Shown here one piece after another: positions 43,201-52,129 of a stretch of DNA of 64,000 nt. The notes under the pieces are model-generated. The model was given only the letters and a program-made list of their open reading frames with translations. It did not search any database and was not told where the DNA came from. Source of the stretch: Chitinophagaceae bacterium (GTDB taxonomy: Bacteria > Bacteroidota > Bacteroidia > Chitinophagales > Chitinophagaceae); contig CANGWB010000008.1 of assembly GCA_947457465.1 (NCBI GenBank), positions 1 to 64,000 on the forward strand, written 5' to 3'. Each line of letters opens with the position of its first letter. The first letter of the stretch is position 1. Made by a program: the position numbers and the translations under genes.

Positions 43201-43468
43201 AGCTTTCATTGAAAGAGACGTGAATTGGTTCCGTCTGCGTGACTTGACAATCAATTACACGCTTCCCAAGAATTTCCTGAAACAATTCAAGGCCTTGAGT
43301 CTGTTTATGACCGCAAATGACCTGGTACTGCTGACCAACTATAGCGGAGCAGATCCTGCTGTAAATGGTAACACCGCAGGTAGTTTCGGTGTAGGTGCAT
43401 TCGGCTTTGATTACGGTACACTCCCTTCTCCTGTTCAGGTCAACTTTGGTATCAGAGCTTCCTTTTGA
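40238..43468 (+). CDS. susC: SusC/RagA family TonB-linked outer membrane protein
   Basis: CarboxypepD_reg-like RTISGTILAEENQSPLSGVTIRVKGT; QTVKGDEVQETQRENFLNSLQGRVAGLTLDQTSG; VLKGPEATALYGSQASSGAIVITTK. Confidence 0.96.
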   Translation: MRKFRFVLAILSLFLLWTPDMYAQQRTISGTILAEENQSPLSGVTIRVKGTRRVAQTDANGKFSIQVTDGETLQISYVGYVTQDIKVGSNTTLGIKLKTSDNTMGEVVVTAMDIKRNPRSLGYSVQTVKGDEVQETQRENFLNSLQGRVAGLTLDQTSGVAGASSSVVLRGFNSLSLSNQPLYVVDGVILDNQTINETSSGGQGIGLASDRPNRNNDYQNRIADINPNDIETITVLKGPEATALYGSQASSGAIVITTKRPKTAKLAVQYDNSFRFQQVTRWPEVNNDYANGSNGVGTNTFQYFGPRWAAGTQLFDNKKEFFQMGKAMTHNLGVDFGFKKSMFRFSGSYFDQQGVVPENNFRRYNFRLSNTTKFWKDKIEVMPSIAYIKSQNNKVLRSAGGYLLALLAWPSNNDVRNYEDLSTGDKLDLFSGLSANGEVDNPLFNVKKNRAYDETDRITGSLGININPTKWWSVSGRFGYDTYDLNGYWFYHPQSFYVSAGNGGSLDQYWRKFIGYNHTITSTFKKNIGKHLNMRLMVGTMWQDYETRMWAVSGTNIVDNVNTADGKMYRTPRDANGDLIVGGTPVVVSDRDLQTLLGNYMDSTVTRRNTRLRLLRNAFGEYNRQILRQGAYFGEFSMSYKNYAFFSYTHRFEEASTLPSQNRKYNYPGGSLSLIMSDIIPSIKKNGVVSYWKLRTSLAGTARLNTPYSTQSVFVNNFASGGGFSYGFFNNSPDLAPERQSTYELGTEFRLFNNRLNMDVTYYNTKNKGQIIQNFRLSYGTGFVLNTQNAASTQNQGVEISVDYDMIKKKGLVWNMRFNFNRMWNQVTDMPRNVSEYYISDTWLYGNARGGLVRGGSTTSITAFGYARNNAGQILINPANGLPVGDGIFTVKGDRNPAFTLGWNNSIRWGNWRVSMLWDLKVGGDIFNGTNAYLTRIGKSNLTADRYTPRVIQGVLNDGLQNSATPTANTITVIPAYNEQYYTTMPEEAFIERDVNWFRLRDLTINYTLPKNFLKQFKALSLFMTANDLVLLTNYSGADPAVNGNTAGSFGVGAFGFDYGTLPSPVQVNFGIRASF

Positions 43469-43487
43469 TCAATAAATATTCAGAAAA

Positions 43488-45134
43488 ATGAAACATACAT
43501 ATAAAACCATCCTTTGGCCCATCGCAGCGCTGATTGCCCTTGGCTTTTCTTCCTGCAGCAAGAAGATAGATGAGGCCTACAAAAATCCGAACGCAGATGT
43601 TCGAGTCCCGGTTGAATCAATGCTTCCGGGGATCATCGGTAACTTGGTCGGCAGTTCATCGGCTCAGGGTAGCGCATATGGTACCGCCAATGATGGTCTA
43701 ATCATCGGCCGCTATGTTCAATACTGGGCAACAAATGCTTCCGGTAACCAATTCGATCAAATGGGTGGCGCCACTGGAGCCTCAGATCTTCTGGGTTCCA
43801 TCTGGGCCATGCACTACTACGGCATGGGTCAAAACCTGCAGCGTATGATTGAATGGGGTAAAGAAGAAAAGAAATGGGATTATGTGGGAGTTGGTCACGC
43901 CCTCCTTTCCTGGAGTTGGTTGACGCTTACCACTACCTATGGCGAGGCAATCCTCAAACAAGCATTCGATGCGAATCTGCTTGTTTTTAACTACGACACC
44001 CAAGAGGAAATGTATGCGGAGTGCCGCAAGCAAGCGCATATCGCACTGAATTACCTGAACAGTACGGCAGATAATGTAAGCCAAGCTAATTTGGCTCGCG
44101 GAGATGCCTATTTCTATAATGGCGACCGTGAAAAATGGAAAAAGTTTGTCTATTCTGTGTTGGCACGTAGCTTCAACCACCTGACCAACAAAAGCATCTA
44201 CCAGCCCGATTCTGTGATCGCCTATGGAAATCTCGGTATCAACAGTACTGCTGATGATGCAACCGCTAAATTTCAAGCATCTGGTCTTTCCGGAACTTTT
44301 AATTTCTACGGACCATTCCGTTCGAATGTAGGTGCCCTTCGTCAATCTCGTTTTGCGGTTGATCTCATGACCGGATTGAGCACCATGTTCACTGGTGTTA
44401 CCGATCCTCGTACCCCTTACCTGCTCAGAGAAAATACCAACGGTACCTTCCGCGGTATTCGTCCGAACAGAGGAACTGACGGATTGGCAACAAATGACCA
44501 GCCTCGTAATTTCTGGGGTGGCCTGTTCTCTTCAACTGCGGCACCCGGAACTGATGTTGATGCGCGATACATCTTTAGAAATGGATCACCTTTCCCGATC
44601 CTGACAGCTGCCGAAAATCATTTCATGAAAGCTGAAGCGTATCTGCGTAAAGGGGCTTCTTTCGCTTCTCAGGCTCGACAGTCCTATATCGACGGCATCA
44701 ATGCCAGTTTCGATATGCTGATGAATACACCGGATTACCACAACAATGTTCCTGTGGCTATGCAGATCACATCTGCCACGCGTGCTGCCTTTCTGGCGAA
44801 CCCTGCCGTGGTTCCTGCTGCCGGTAGCCTGACTCGCTCCCACATCATGCTGCAGAAATATATTGCCATGTACGGATGGGGCTTACAGGAAACCTGGGTC
44901 GATATGCGTCGCTATCACTACACCGACCTCGATCCGGCAACGGGTCTGCAAGTGTATGCCGGTTTCACTCCTCCCTCCGGAATCGACCTGTTTACCAACA
45001 ATGCCGGAAAATTGGTCTATCGAGCGCGCCCACGCTACAACTCAGAGTATCTGTATAACATAGCAGCTTTACAAAGCGTCGGTGGACTAGCCTTGGATTA
45101 TCACACTAAAGAACAATGGTTCTCACTGCCCTGA
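43488..45134 (+). CDS. susD: SusD/RagB family nutrient-binding lipoprotein
   Basis: Lipobox FSSCSKK; directly downstream of SusC; PFPILTAAENHFMKAEAYLRKG. Confidence 0.94.
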   Translation: MKHTYKTILWPIAALIALGFSSCSKKIDEAYKNPNADVRVPVESMLPGIIGNLVGSSSAQGSAYGTANDGLIIGRYVQYWATNASGNQFDQMGGATGASDLLGSIWAMHYYGMGQNLQRMIEWGKEEKKWDYVGVGHALLSWSWLTLTTTYGEAILKQAFDANLLVFNYDTQEEMYAECRKQAHIALNYLNSTADNVSQANLARGDAYFYNGDREKWKKFVYSVLARSFNHLTNKSIYQPDSVIAYGNLGINSTADDATAKFQASGLSGTFNFYGPFRSNVGALRQSRFAVDLMTGLSTMFTGVTDPRTPYLLRENTNGTFRGIRPNRGTDGLATNDQPRNFWGGLFSSTAAPGTDVDARYIFRNGSPFPILTAAENHFMKAEAYLRKGASFASQARQSYIDGINASFDMLMNTPDYHNNVPVAMQITSATRAAFLANPAVVPAAGSLTRSHIMLQKYIAMYGWGLQETWVDMRRYHYTDLDPATGLQVYAGFTPPSGIDLFTNNAGKLVYRARPRYNSEYLYNIAALQSVGGLALDYHTKEQWFSLP

Positions 45135-45146
45135 TAACCCTTAAAA

Positions 45147-45893
45147 ATGAACAACATGAAAAAAAATCAGAAATACACCTTGGGGTTAGGTTTAATAGCC
45201 ACCCTGGCTATGACACTGGTAGCCTGTGAGAAATCATTCGATGAAAAGATCAACCTGAACAGCGATACGCCGGGTAATACTGTTGTGCAGCTTTACATGG
45301 CTACGGTTGGTGCTTCTCGTAACTATGTGTACGTGGATGGCCGTCCTCAGAATGGAGCTGCTTTATCCTCCGGTAGTGTTTTCCCCACTACTGGCTACGG
45401 ATTCATGGTGCCTTCCGGTTCTAGAGCTTTCTTATTGCGTGATACACTGAGCACCACCACTCAGGTGCCACTCAGCTTCGCTAACATCCTAGATCGGGGT
45501 AAGAATTACACCATTTTTGCCTACGATACGATCTCTGCGGTAAAGCAAAAGACCGTTGTTACGGATATCGTTATTCCAGCCGATACCACTTGCCGTGTTC
45601 GATTTGCGCATTTTGCCTACTCTCCTACATTAATGCCCAACATCGATCTTTTTTCATTCAAGCGTGCTGGTAACGTAGTCAGTAACATTGCGCCAACTGA
45701 CGTAAGTACCTATGTTCCCTTCGCCTCCGCGCTGAATGACACTTTGCAAGTTCGTGAGGCCGGAACAACGAACGTGCTGGCACAGTTGAACGGATTCTTT
45801 CCAACGCAGAAAAGAAGTTACACACTGATCTATCGCGGTTCACACCGTGGAGCCGCTGCTGTACGTTTTCTCAGTTCATTCGTGAACTATTGA
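45147..45893 (+). CDS. DUF4397-domain lipoprotein
   Basis: Lipobox LVACEKS; VRFAHFAYSPTLMPNIDLF...YTLIYRGSHRG; third gene of the SusCD operon. Confidence 0.85.
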   Translation: MNNMKKNQKYTLGLGLIATLAMTLVACEKSFDEKINLNSDTPGNTVVQLYMATVGASRNYVYVDGRPQNGAALSSGSVFPTTGYGFMVPSGSRAFLLRDTLSTTTQVPLSFANILDRGKNYTIFAYDTISAVKQKTVVTDIVIPADTTCRVRFAHFAYSPTLMPNIDLFSFKRAGNVVSNIAPTDVSTYVPFASALNDTLQVREAGTTNVLAQLNGFFPTQKRSYTLIYRGSHRGAAAVRFLSSFVNY

Positions 45894-45914
45894 TCGGATA
45901 GAACTCTCAATATA

Positions 45915-45940
45915 AAATGCCGCCCATTCGGGCGGCATTT
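45915..45940. terminator. Intrinsic terminator after the SusCD-DUF4397 operon (bidirectional)
   Basis: aaaatgccgccc-att-cgggcggcattt with A/T flanks. Confidence 0.9.
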
Positions 45941-45967
45941 TTATTTTCGGGTCTGTGCCCCGCAACA

Positions 45968-47365
45968 TCAGGCGAAGAACAGGTAAGCCAACCCGATTGA
46001 GGTAATGATCCCGACCAAGTCCGCCAGCAGCATGGAACCGATCGCATATCGGGTGTTCCTGATACCCACCGATCCGAAATAAACAGCTACGATGTAAAAG
46101 GTAGTGTCAGAGGATCCCTGCAGGATACAAGACAATTTCCCGGCAAAAGAATCGGGCCCGAAGGTTTTCATCGTATCGGCCATTAAGCCTCTTGCGGCTC
46201 CACCGCTGAACGGTTTAACCAACGCCGTTGGCAAGCCGTCTACAAATCGTGTATCAGCCCCCATGGCTCCGAACAAGTATTTCATCCCGTCAATGATGGC
46301 ATCGAAACTGCCACTGACCCGCAGCATACTGATCGCCACGAGCATACCCACCAGATATGGAATGATGCGGACAGCGGTTTCAAACCCCCCTTTGGCCCCT
46401 TCTACGAAAGCGGAAAAGAGATCGATCTTTTTATAAACCCCACCCAATACGATCAGAAATACGATCAAAAGCAAAAGCCCGTTTCCGATCAAACCGGAAA
46501 CAGATTCCAGATCGGCTCGGGTTAGGTTGGCCAAAAACAAAACCAATCCCGCTACTAAAAAAGACGCTACCCCGATCCACAGAAAAAGTACAGGTTGAAA
46601 AAGACGGATGCCTTGTTTCCATGAGACAATGATCAACGCGGCCAAGGTGGCCACATAGGTGGCGATCATGCAGGGAATGAAAATATCGGTCGGATTGGCT
46701 GCCCCCAAGCCTGCTCGCATGGCAATGATGGTCACCGGTATAAGTGTGAGGCCTGATGCATGCAAACACAAAAACAGGATCTGGGCATTCGAGGCACGAT
46801 CGGCACTCGGGTTCAAGGTCTGCAAGCTTTCCATGGCTTTCAATCCGAACGGTGTCGCCGCATTGTCTAACCCCAGGAGATTGGCTGAAAAATTCATCAT
46901 CATGTGTCCGTGTGCGGGATGACCGGCCGGCACCTCCGGAAAGATCCGGGTGAAGAATGGGGCAATTAACCGGGAGAGGAATCTAACCCCCCCTGCTTTT
47001 TCCGCGATCTGCATCAGTCCCATGAACAGCGTCATCACCCCGATTAGGCCCAGACACAGATTCACGGCATCCTTACAGGTTTCCAGTATTCCATTCACCG
47101 ATTGGTGACGAACAGCGATTATCTGATCCCCTTCTCTCCTGTAGGTCAGTTTACCCTCGGTATACCGATTAGCGATGGAAAGTCCGCTTATTACGGAAGC
47201 TGGCGCCTGAGATAGTGCCATCTCTCTCACCTTGGTTGAATCCCCAGACTTTCCGATCACCATTTGAGAGAAAATGGCCTTCTCAGCCGGGTGGCTGAGG
47301 AATTGGAAAGTGGCTACCAATAAGGCAATGAGTATGAAAGCAGACCAGAGTCGAGACAGCGCCAT
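45968..47365 (-). CDS. Nucleoside-recognition (Gate) domain membrane protein, SpmA-SpmB fusion
   Basis: GLIGVMTLFMGLMQIAEKAGGVRFLSRLIAPFFTRIFPEVPAGHPAHGHMMMNFSANLLGLDNAATPFGLKAMESLQ (SpmA) and RIIPYLVGMLVAISMLRVSG...FSGGAARGLMADTM (SpmB) in one ORF. Confidence 0.93.
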   Translation of the reverse strand: MALSRLWSAFILIALLVATFQFLSHPAEKAIFSQMVIGKSGDSTKVREMALSQAPASVISGLSIANRYTEGKLTYRREGDQIIAVRHQSVNGILETCKDAVNLCLGLIGVMTLFMGLMQIAEKAGGVRFLSRLIAPFFTRIFPEVPAGHPAHGHMMMNFSANLLGLDNAATPFGLKAMESLQTLNPSADRASNAQILFLCLHASGLTLIPVTIIAMRAGLGAANPTDIFIPCMIATYVATLAALIIVSWKQGIRLFQPVLFLWIGVASFLVAGLVLFLANLTRADLESVSGLIGNGLLLLIVFLIVLGGVYKKIDLFSAFVEGAKGGFETAVRIIPYLVGMLVAISMLRVSGSFDAIIDGMKYLFGAMGADTRFVDGLPTALVKPFSGGAARGLMADTMKTFGPDSFAGKLSCILQGSSDTTFYIVAVYFGSVGIRNTRYAIGSMLLADLVGIITSIGLAYLFFA

Positions 47366-47378
47366 TGGAGAGGTTTAG

Positions 47379-47399
47379 GGATGAGAGATGAGCGTTGAG
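47379..47399 (+). repeat. Imperfect 3x heptamer GGATGAG/AGATGAG/CGTTGAG
   Basis: Directly visible in the spmAB/ychF intergenic region. Confidence 0.6.
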
Positions 47400-47426
47400 A
47401 TAACTTAGCATTCGAATATAAGGAGA

Positions 47427-47456
47427 ATTGAGAGAGTCCACAGATGGTTATCTTTG
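47427..47456 (+). promoter_or_regulatory. Bacteroidetes-type promoter for ychF (-33 TTG, -7 TATCTTTG)
   Basis: TTG at 47428-47430, 18-nt spacer, TATCTTTG at 47449-47456. Confidence 0.65.
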
Positions 47457-47480
47457 CGCCCAACTTGAATACTCGGAGTC

Positions 47481-47516
47481 TAAACCCTCTAAACTTCCTA
47501 AACTCTCTAAACTTCT
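47481..47516 (+). repeat. Four tandem 9-nt units TAAACCCTC/TAAACTTCC/TAAACTCTC/TAAACTTCT in the predicted ychF 5' leader
   Basis: Exact 9-nt period, ends 4 nt before ATG 47521. Confidence 0.85.
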
Positions 47517-47520
47517 AATA

Positions 47521-48618
47521 ATGGCTTTACAGGCAGGTATCGTCGGACTCCCAAACGTTGGAAAATCAACCCTCTTCAATGCGGTCAGTAACAGCGCCAA
47601 AGCGCAGGCCAGCAATTATCGTTTTTGCACAATCGATCCCAACGTAGGACTCGTAGATGTACCGGATCCCCGTCTCCAAAAACTGGCAGAACTGGTAAAC
47701 CCCGAGCGAGTCGTGCCCACTCAAATTGAGATCGTAGACATAGCCGGCTTGGTCCGTGGCGCCAGTAAGGGTGAAGGACTCGGCAACAAATTTCTGGGTA
47801 ACATTCGCGAGGTGGATGCCATCATTCATGTGATCCGCTGCTTTGAAGACGAAAACATCCTCCGCGATGAAGGCGCCATCAATCCGGTAGGCGATAAAGA
47901 GATCATCGATACCGAACTGCAACTCAAGGATCTGGAAAGTGTCGAAAAAAAGGCCCAACGAACCGAAAAACTGGCCAAGACAGATCCCAAAATGAAAGCT
48001 GAACTGGAGGTACTCAAGCGCTGTCAGGCCCATCTCGAACAAGGAAAAAGCATCCGTTCACTTGATATCTCGAAAGAAGAACGACCCGCCATCGCCGACC
48101 TTTTCCTGCTCACTGAAAAGCCTGTTCTCTATGTAGCCAACGTAGATGAAGCTTCCATGCATACCGGAAATAAATATTCCGATGCCCTTGCACAAATGGC
48201 TGCAGCAGAAGGCGCTGAGATCATCATTATGAACAACACGATCGAGGCGCAGATCTCAGAAATGGAAAATCCGGACGACAAACAACTCTTCATGGAAGAG
48301 TATAAAATGAAAGCCCCGGCACTAAATCGATTGATCCACTCCGCATACCAACTCTTGAAATTATATACCTATTTCACCGCTGGTGTGCAGGAGGTGCGTG
48401 CCTGGACTATCCAGCAAGGATGGAAGGCGCCTCAAGCCGCAGGAGTCATTCACACCGATTTTGAAAAGGGATTCATTAAAGCAGAGGTGATCGGGTATGA
48501 TGACTATGTACAATACGGATCAGAATCGGCCTGCCGGGAGGCCGGCAAGCTTCGTATCGAAGGCAAAGAGTACATCGTGAAAGATGGCGATGTGATGCAT
48601 TTCCGCTTCAACGTCTAA
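47521..48618 (+). CDS. ychF: Redox-regulated ATPase YchF (Obg-family GTPase)
   Basis: [25 protein letters not shown]...[27 protein letters not shown]933 C-terminus; ORF start 47428 is upstream of the conserved MALQ start. Confidence 0.97.
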   Translation: MALQAGIVGLPNVGKSTLFNAVSNSAKAQASNYRFCTIDPNVGLVDVPDPRLQKLAELVNPERVVPTQIEIVDIAGLVRGASKGEGLGNKFLGNIREVDAIIHVIRCFEDENILRDEGAINPVGDKEIIDTELQLKDLESVEKKAQRTEKLAKTDPKMKAELEVLKRCQAHLEQGKSIRSLDISKEERPAIADLFLLTEKPVLYVANVDEASMHTGNKYSDALAQMAAAEGAEIIIMNNTIEAQISEMENPDDKQLFMEEYKMKAPALNRLIHSAYQLLKLYTYFTAGVQEVRAWTIQQGWKAPQAAGVIHTDFEKGFIKAEVIGYDDYVQYGSESACREAGKLRIEGKEYIVKDGDVMHFRFNV

Positions 48619-51600
48619 TCAGAATAGCGCCGTAACCCCTGCTCTACCTAAATGCACCACCCGAGACGAGCCGGCTTTACGACCATCGTATTGAATACTC
48701 AATTCAAGGTTGTTGATCAGACGCTTGGTGAAACCGAGCGACCAAACCCAGTTCACGCCGGGTAATAATCCCTCCAACATCATAAAACTGACTGCGGTAT
48801 TGGCCGGATGTGGATATCGGATCGATTGATAATTCAATCTTCCCGTTAGGCTGCTTCGCTGTAATTGGTTCCACCGGCCTTCCGTATTCAAGGAATGAGC
48901 CGTTGAACGCTCACCCCCAAATAACGGGTCGTTGGCTTTTTGGCTGAATTTATAAGATGTCGTTACCCGAAATTTTGTTGTTCGAATGAAGTTGACTGAT
49001 GGCTCCAGTGAGTAGAATTCGATATCATAATTCCGATTGGCAAATTGAGGCGTGAATAGTCCCTGTTGCCCCTGCTTAGCCAATAATTGCAACGATACCG
49101 AACGATTGAGATTCAATCTGGCTTTTGATTGCCACTCTTGCAATATCCGACTCTCATACCCGTACGTAAGCAATGACTTACCTGCATTTCGATAATAGGT
49201 TATATCCATGCCGGCCACCGAGCTGAAACGATTAAAGGTGATGGTGTGCGTCCAACTCGATTGCTGGTTGATCAAGGAAGTATCGTTGATCGGTTTCCCG
49301 AACGGATTTTGAAGCGGACTTCCACCCGCAAGTTGTTTTTGACTCAACAATAAAGTGGATTGGTAACCCCAGCGGGCAATGAATTTTCGAATCCCGGTCA
49401 ATTCTTTTCCCTGCCAGTAATTACGCGGACTCAGTTCCAGCCGGTAATTGAAGTTGCTGTAATTCGCTTTTACAAATTGATTAGTGGGGGTGAAAATCCG
49501 TATAAATCGTGACTGATCCGGAAAGATGGCCCGCTCAAATTCATTCAATTGTTGGATGCCGTCGTTGTTGTAATCGATCCAGGCATATTCACCTTGTCCG
49601 GCCGGCACCTGAAAATAAGAAAAGTCCCTGCGTTGCTCCTGCCCTGTTCCGGCCTCATACAAAGCATTGCCTTGAAACAACCCATTCCATTCTTTGAATA
49701 CATACTCGAGCCGACCGAGAAAGGTTGATTCATCACGCTGCCGGGAAACACGTGGATCAATCACCAGCAGACGCCTAACCGTCAAGTTTCCGAAAAGCTG
49801 CCGATTTTGGCTTTTTTCAAATGAGAATTGCAGGTTACCATTCATACTTCGATCTGCCATCTTCCATTCTTTTCCAACCGCTCCCCTGTCGGCCCTGGAA
49901 AAGAATTGCAAGGTCCAATTGTTTTTCCAGTCTTCCGGAGATCGCCAATAAGCCGTCCACACATCAAAGAAAAACGAGTTGAATTGTATTGTATCTGCAG
50001 CCTTGTCGAGAATACGATTACGTTCCAGTTGATAATTCAGTCCGATCCTAGTTCTCCAGATCTGCTCCAAACGCTTTGAAATATCGATACGGGGACGGAG
50101 AAAATTACCCGACAGATCGGTCTTTGAAAAAGATGTTTGAATGAATTGGTCATCTAGCTGCCATCCTTTCCATTGATGCCGATGACCGATCATAGTCTGG
50201 ATACCCTTGTAGTCATTTCCTCTCGAATAATGAACGATTCGAGCGCTGATCTCTTGTTGTTGCGAATCTCGCAATGACCAGGAACCTTGCAGTAACTGCT
50301 CTTTTAAAAATAGATTGGCGGGTAACGCATCCAATCCCCAATCACGAGTGAACTCAATGCTCCGAAGACGCTCCAATGGCCTGAATTTTTGGTCGACCCA
50401 CTCACCCTCCAATGCCATCTCCGACCTGTATCGCTTGATCAAGGAGATCGTCCTCGTATCTGAAAGACGGATCTTCCCGGCCCAACCTCTGTCATCATTT
50501 CCTTCCCGGCTGGAAAATGTATTTACATCATTATTACTGGTGGCCACCTCAGCGAGCAGCGTGGTCCGATCATCAAATCGATGCGAGACACCGGCGTTCA
50601 TGAGTTGCTGACGACGAGGGGCGATCAGCAGTTGGATCGGTTCAAAATTGCCTTGTTTGACTCCACCGATTGGCGCTACGTATTTATAGACCTTACCATT
50701 GGCGCCGTTGAAATCAGTTACATAATTGCCTTTACCTGGCCCCAGTTCAGTGAAGGCCAACCGAAACCGAGCCAGTAACGGATCGGTTGAGTACCGATAA
50801 AAAGAATCCGTTCCGGTATAGATCTTCTCATACAAGATCTTGTCGGCTGCAAACGTATCCACTTGTGCCGTGGGGTAAAAGGCGTTTTGGATACTGTCTC
50901 CCACCTCAGATAGAAATTGCCGTTGACGGGCATCCAGTGTTTGGTTAATGGGGCTGTTTCTGGAATCTGAATTATTAAAAGCGCCTACAAAGAATTTCCA
51001 TTTTTTAGCGACAGACAGCTCTTGTCGAAGAAATAAATTGGTGTTCAGATAATTGCGTTCAGCAAATTCAAATTCCACCTGGATACGGCTGTCTTTTGTT
51101 ATCATTCGCTTGGGCGTGAAGGTGATCTCTGCTGTATTGTAATTGATCACATAATCCTGATCCTCTCCTCGCTGCAGCAGCAAACCATCATAATAAACAC
51201 GTTCCGTATTGGCCAAAACCACGAAAAAGAATTCCCCGTTCGGCCCTCGCAAACGATAAGGTCCTTGATTCCCCTCCCCGGGTACGATCTCTTGACGAGC
51301 GAATTTGCCCTTGGCAATGGAAGCACTGACCATCGTTGAACCACTGATGTCTTTCCCGAATGACTGACGGGTCTGAAAAGAAACGCCTTGCATTCGTTTG
51401 TAAAAGCGCAAATAATGCGATCGATCTTCTCGTATGTCTATATCCCCCAAGTGTAATTGCCAGGGATCTTTTTGAAATCGGATATAAACTTGATCGAATT
51501 CATTCAGTTGTTGGGTACTTCCGTCTGGCTGAATGGGGAGATTATTATCTGTGATCGCTGCTTCTAGTTGAATACTATCTCCTAACATGCCTGAAAGCTG

Positions 51601-52086
51601 CAGATTCAGGGTACTGTTCACAACGGCATCCTGCGCATTACCGAATCCGATCTGTCTACCAATGCTTCCATCGGCTCGAATGTTTCCGAATGAAAATCCA
51701 CCTGAGGTTCCCGTACCGGGTGAATTTCCCTTGAAGGGCATCACATAGAAACGATTCTTTACACTGTCGTACCGATTTCTGGCAGATACTTGTACAAGTG
51801 AGAAGGGAAAAACCCGATACTGAATGATGACACTATCAGCTGAGGGAGCTTTAACCCAAATAAGTAGCGATCGCTCTGGCAGGATTCTATACTGTTCCGG
51901 AGCTACACCATCGATATGCCAGCTAGCTGGTACGAGGCTGCAGGTATCTACCTGGATGCTATCTGTGCGAGTGGAGAGAAAGCGAACCCGAATGTTGGAA
52001 GATGGGGGTATCGAAGGCCCTAATTGAGCTTGACTGACTCCTAAAAGTGTCAGTTGCAAAAAGACAAGTAGCAATAGGCGATTCAC
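48619..52086 (-). CDS. Large outer-membrane beta-barrel-like protein of unknown function with SprA-like motifs
   Basis: Signal peptide (MNRLLLLVFLQLTLLGVSQAQ); LQLSGMLGDSIQLEAAITDNNLPIQPDGSTQQLNEFDQVYIRFQKDPWQLHLGDID and VYYDGLLLQRGEDQDYVINYNTAEITFTPKRMITKDSRIQVEFEFAE; many aromatic/alternating strands. Confidence 0.75.
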   Translation of the reverse strand: MNRLLLLVFLQLTLLGVSQAQLGPSIPPSSNIRVRFLSTRTDSIQVDTCSLVPASWHIDGVAPEQYRILPERSLLIWVKAPSADSVIIQYRVFPFSLVQVSARNRYDSVKNRFYVMPFKGNSPGTGTSGGFSFGNIRADGSIGRQIGFGNAQDAVVNSTLNLQLSGMLGDSIQLEAAITDNNLPIQPDGSTQQLNEFDQVYIRFQKDPWQLHLGDIDIREDRSHYLRFYKRMQGVSFQTRQSFGKDISGSTMVSASIAKGKFARQEIVPGEGNQGPYRLRGPNGEFFFVVLANTERVYYDGLLLQRGEDQDYVINYNTAEITFTPKRMITKDSRIQVEFEFAERNYLNTNLFLRQELSVAKKWKFFVGAFNNSDSRNSPINQTLDARQRQFLSEVGDSIQNAFYPTAQVDTFAADKILYEKIYTGTDSFYRYSTDPLLARFRLAFTELGPGKGNYVTDFNGANGKVYKYVAPIGGVKQGNFEPIQLLIAPRRQQLMNAGVSHRFDDRTTLLAEVATSNNDVNTFSSREGNDDRGWAGKIRLSDTRTISLIKRYRSEMALEGEWVDQKFRPLERLRSIEFTRDWGLDALPANLFLKEQLLQGSWSLRDSQQQEISARIVHYSRGNDYKGIQTMIGHRHQWKGWQLDDQFIQTSFSKTDLSGNFLRPRIDISKRLEQIWRTRIGLNYQLERNRILDKAADTIQFNSFFFDVWTAYWRSPEDWKNNWTLQFFSRADRGAVGKEWKMADRSMNGNLQFSFEKSQNRQLFGNLTVRRLLVIDPRVSRQRDESTFLGRLEYVFKEWNGLFQGNALYEAGTGQEQRRDFSYFQVPAGQGEYAWIDYNNDGIQQLNEFERAIFPDQSRFIRIFTPTNQFVKANYSNFNYRLELSPRNYWQGKELTGIRKFIARWGYQSTLLLSQKQLAGGSPLQNPFGKPINDTSLINQQSSWTHTITFNRFSSVAGMDITYYRNAGKSLLTYGYESRILQEWQSKARLNLNRSVSLQLLAKQGQQGLFTPQFANRNYDIEFYSLEPSVNFIRTTKFRVTTSYKFSQKANDPLFGGERSTAHSLNTEGRWNQLQRSSLTGRLNYQSIRYPHPANTAVSFMMLEGLLPGVNWVWSLGFTKRLINNLELSIQYDGRKAGSSRVVHLGRAGVTALF

Positions 52087-52129
52087 GAAGGGGATTCTCC
52101 GTAAAAATATCGCTTATTTGGCCTGATGC

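Noticed and set aside
43782-44345. 187-aa minus-strand ORF antisense to susD
   Set aside because: Shadow ORF of a well-supported SusD gene.
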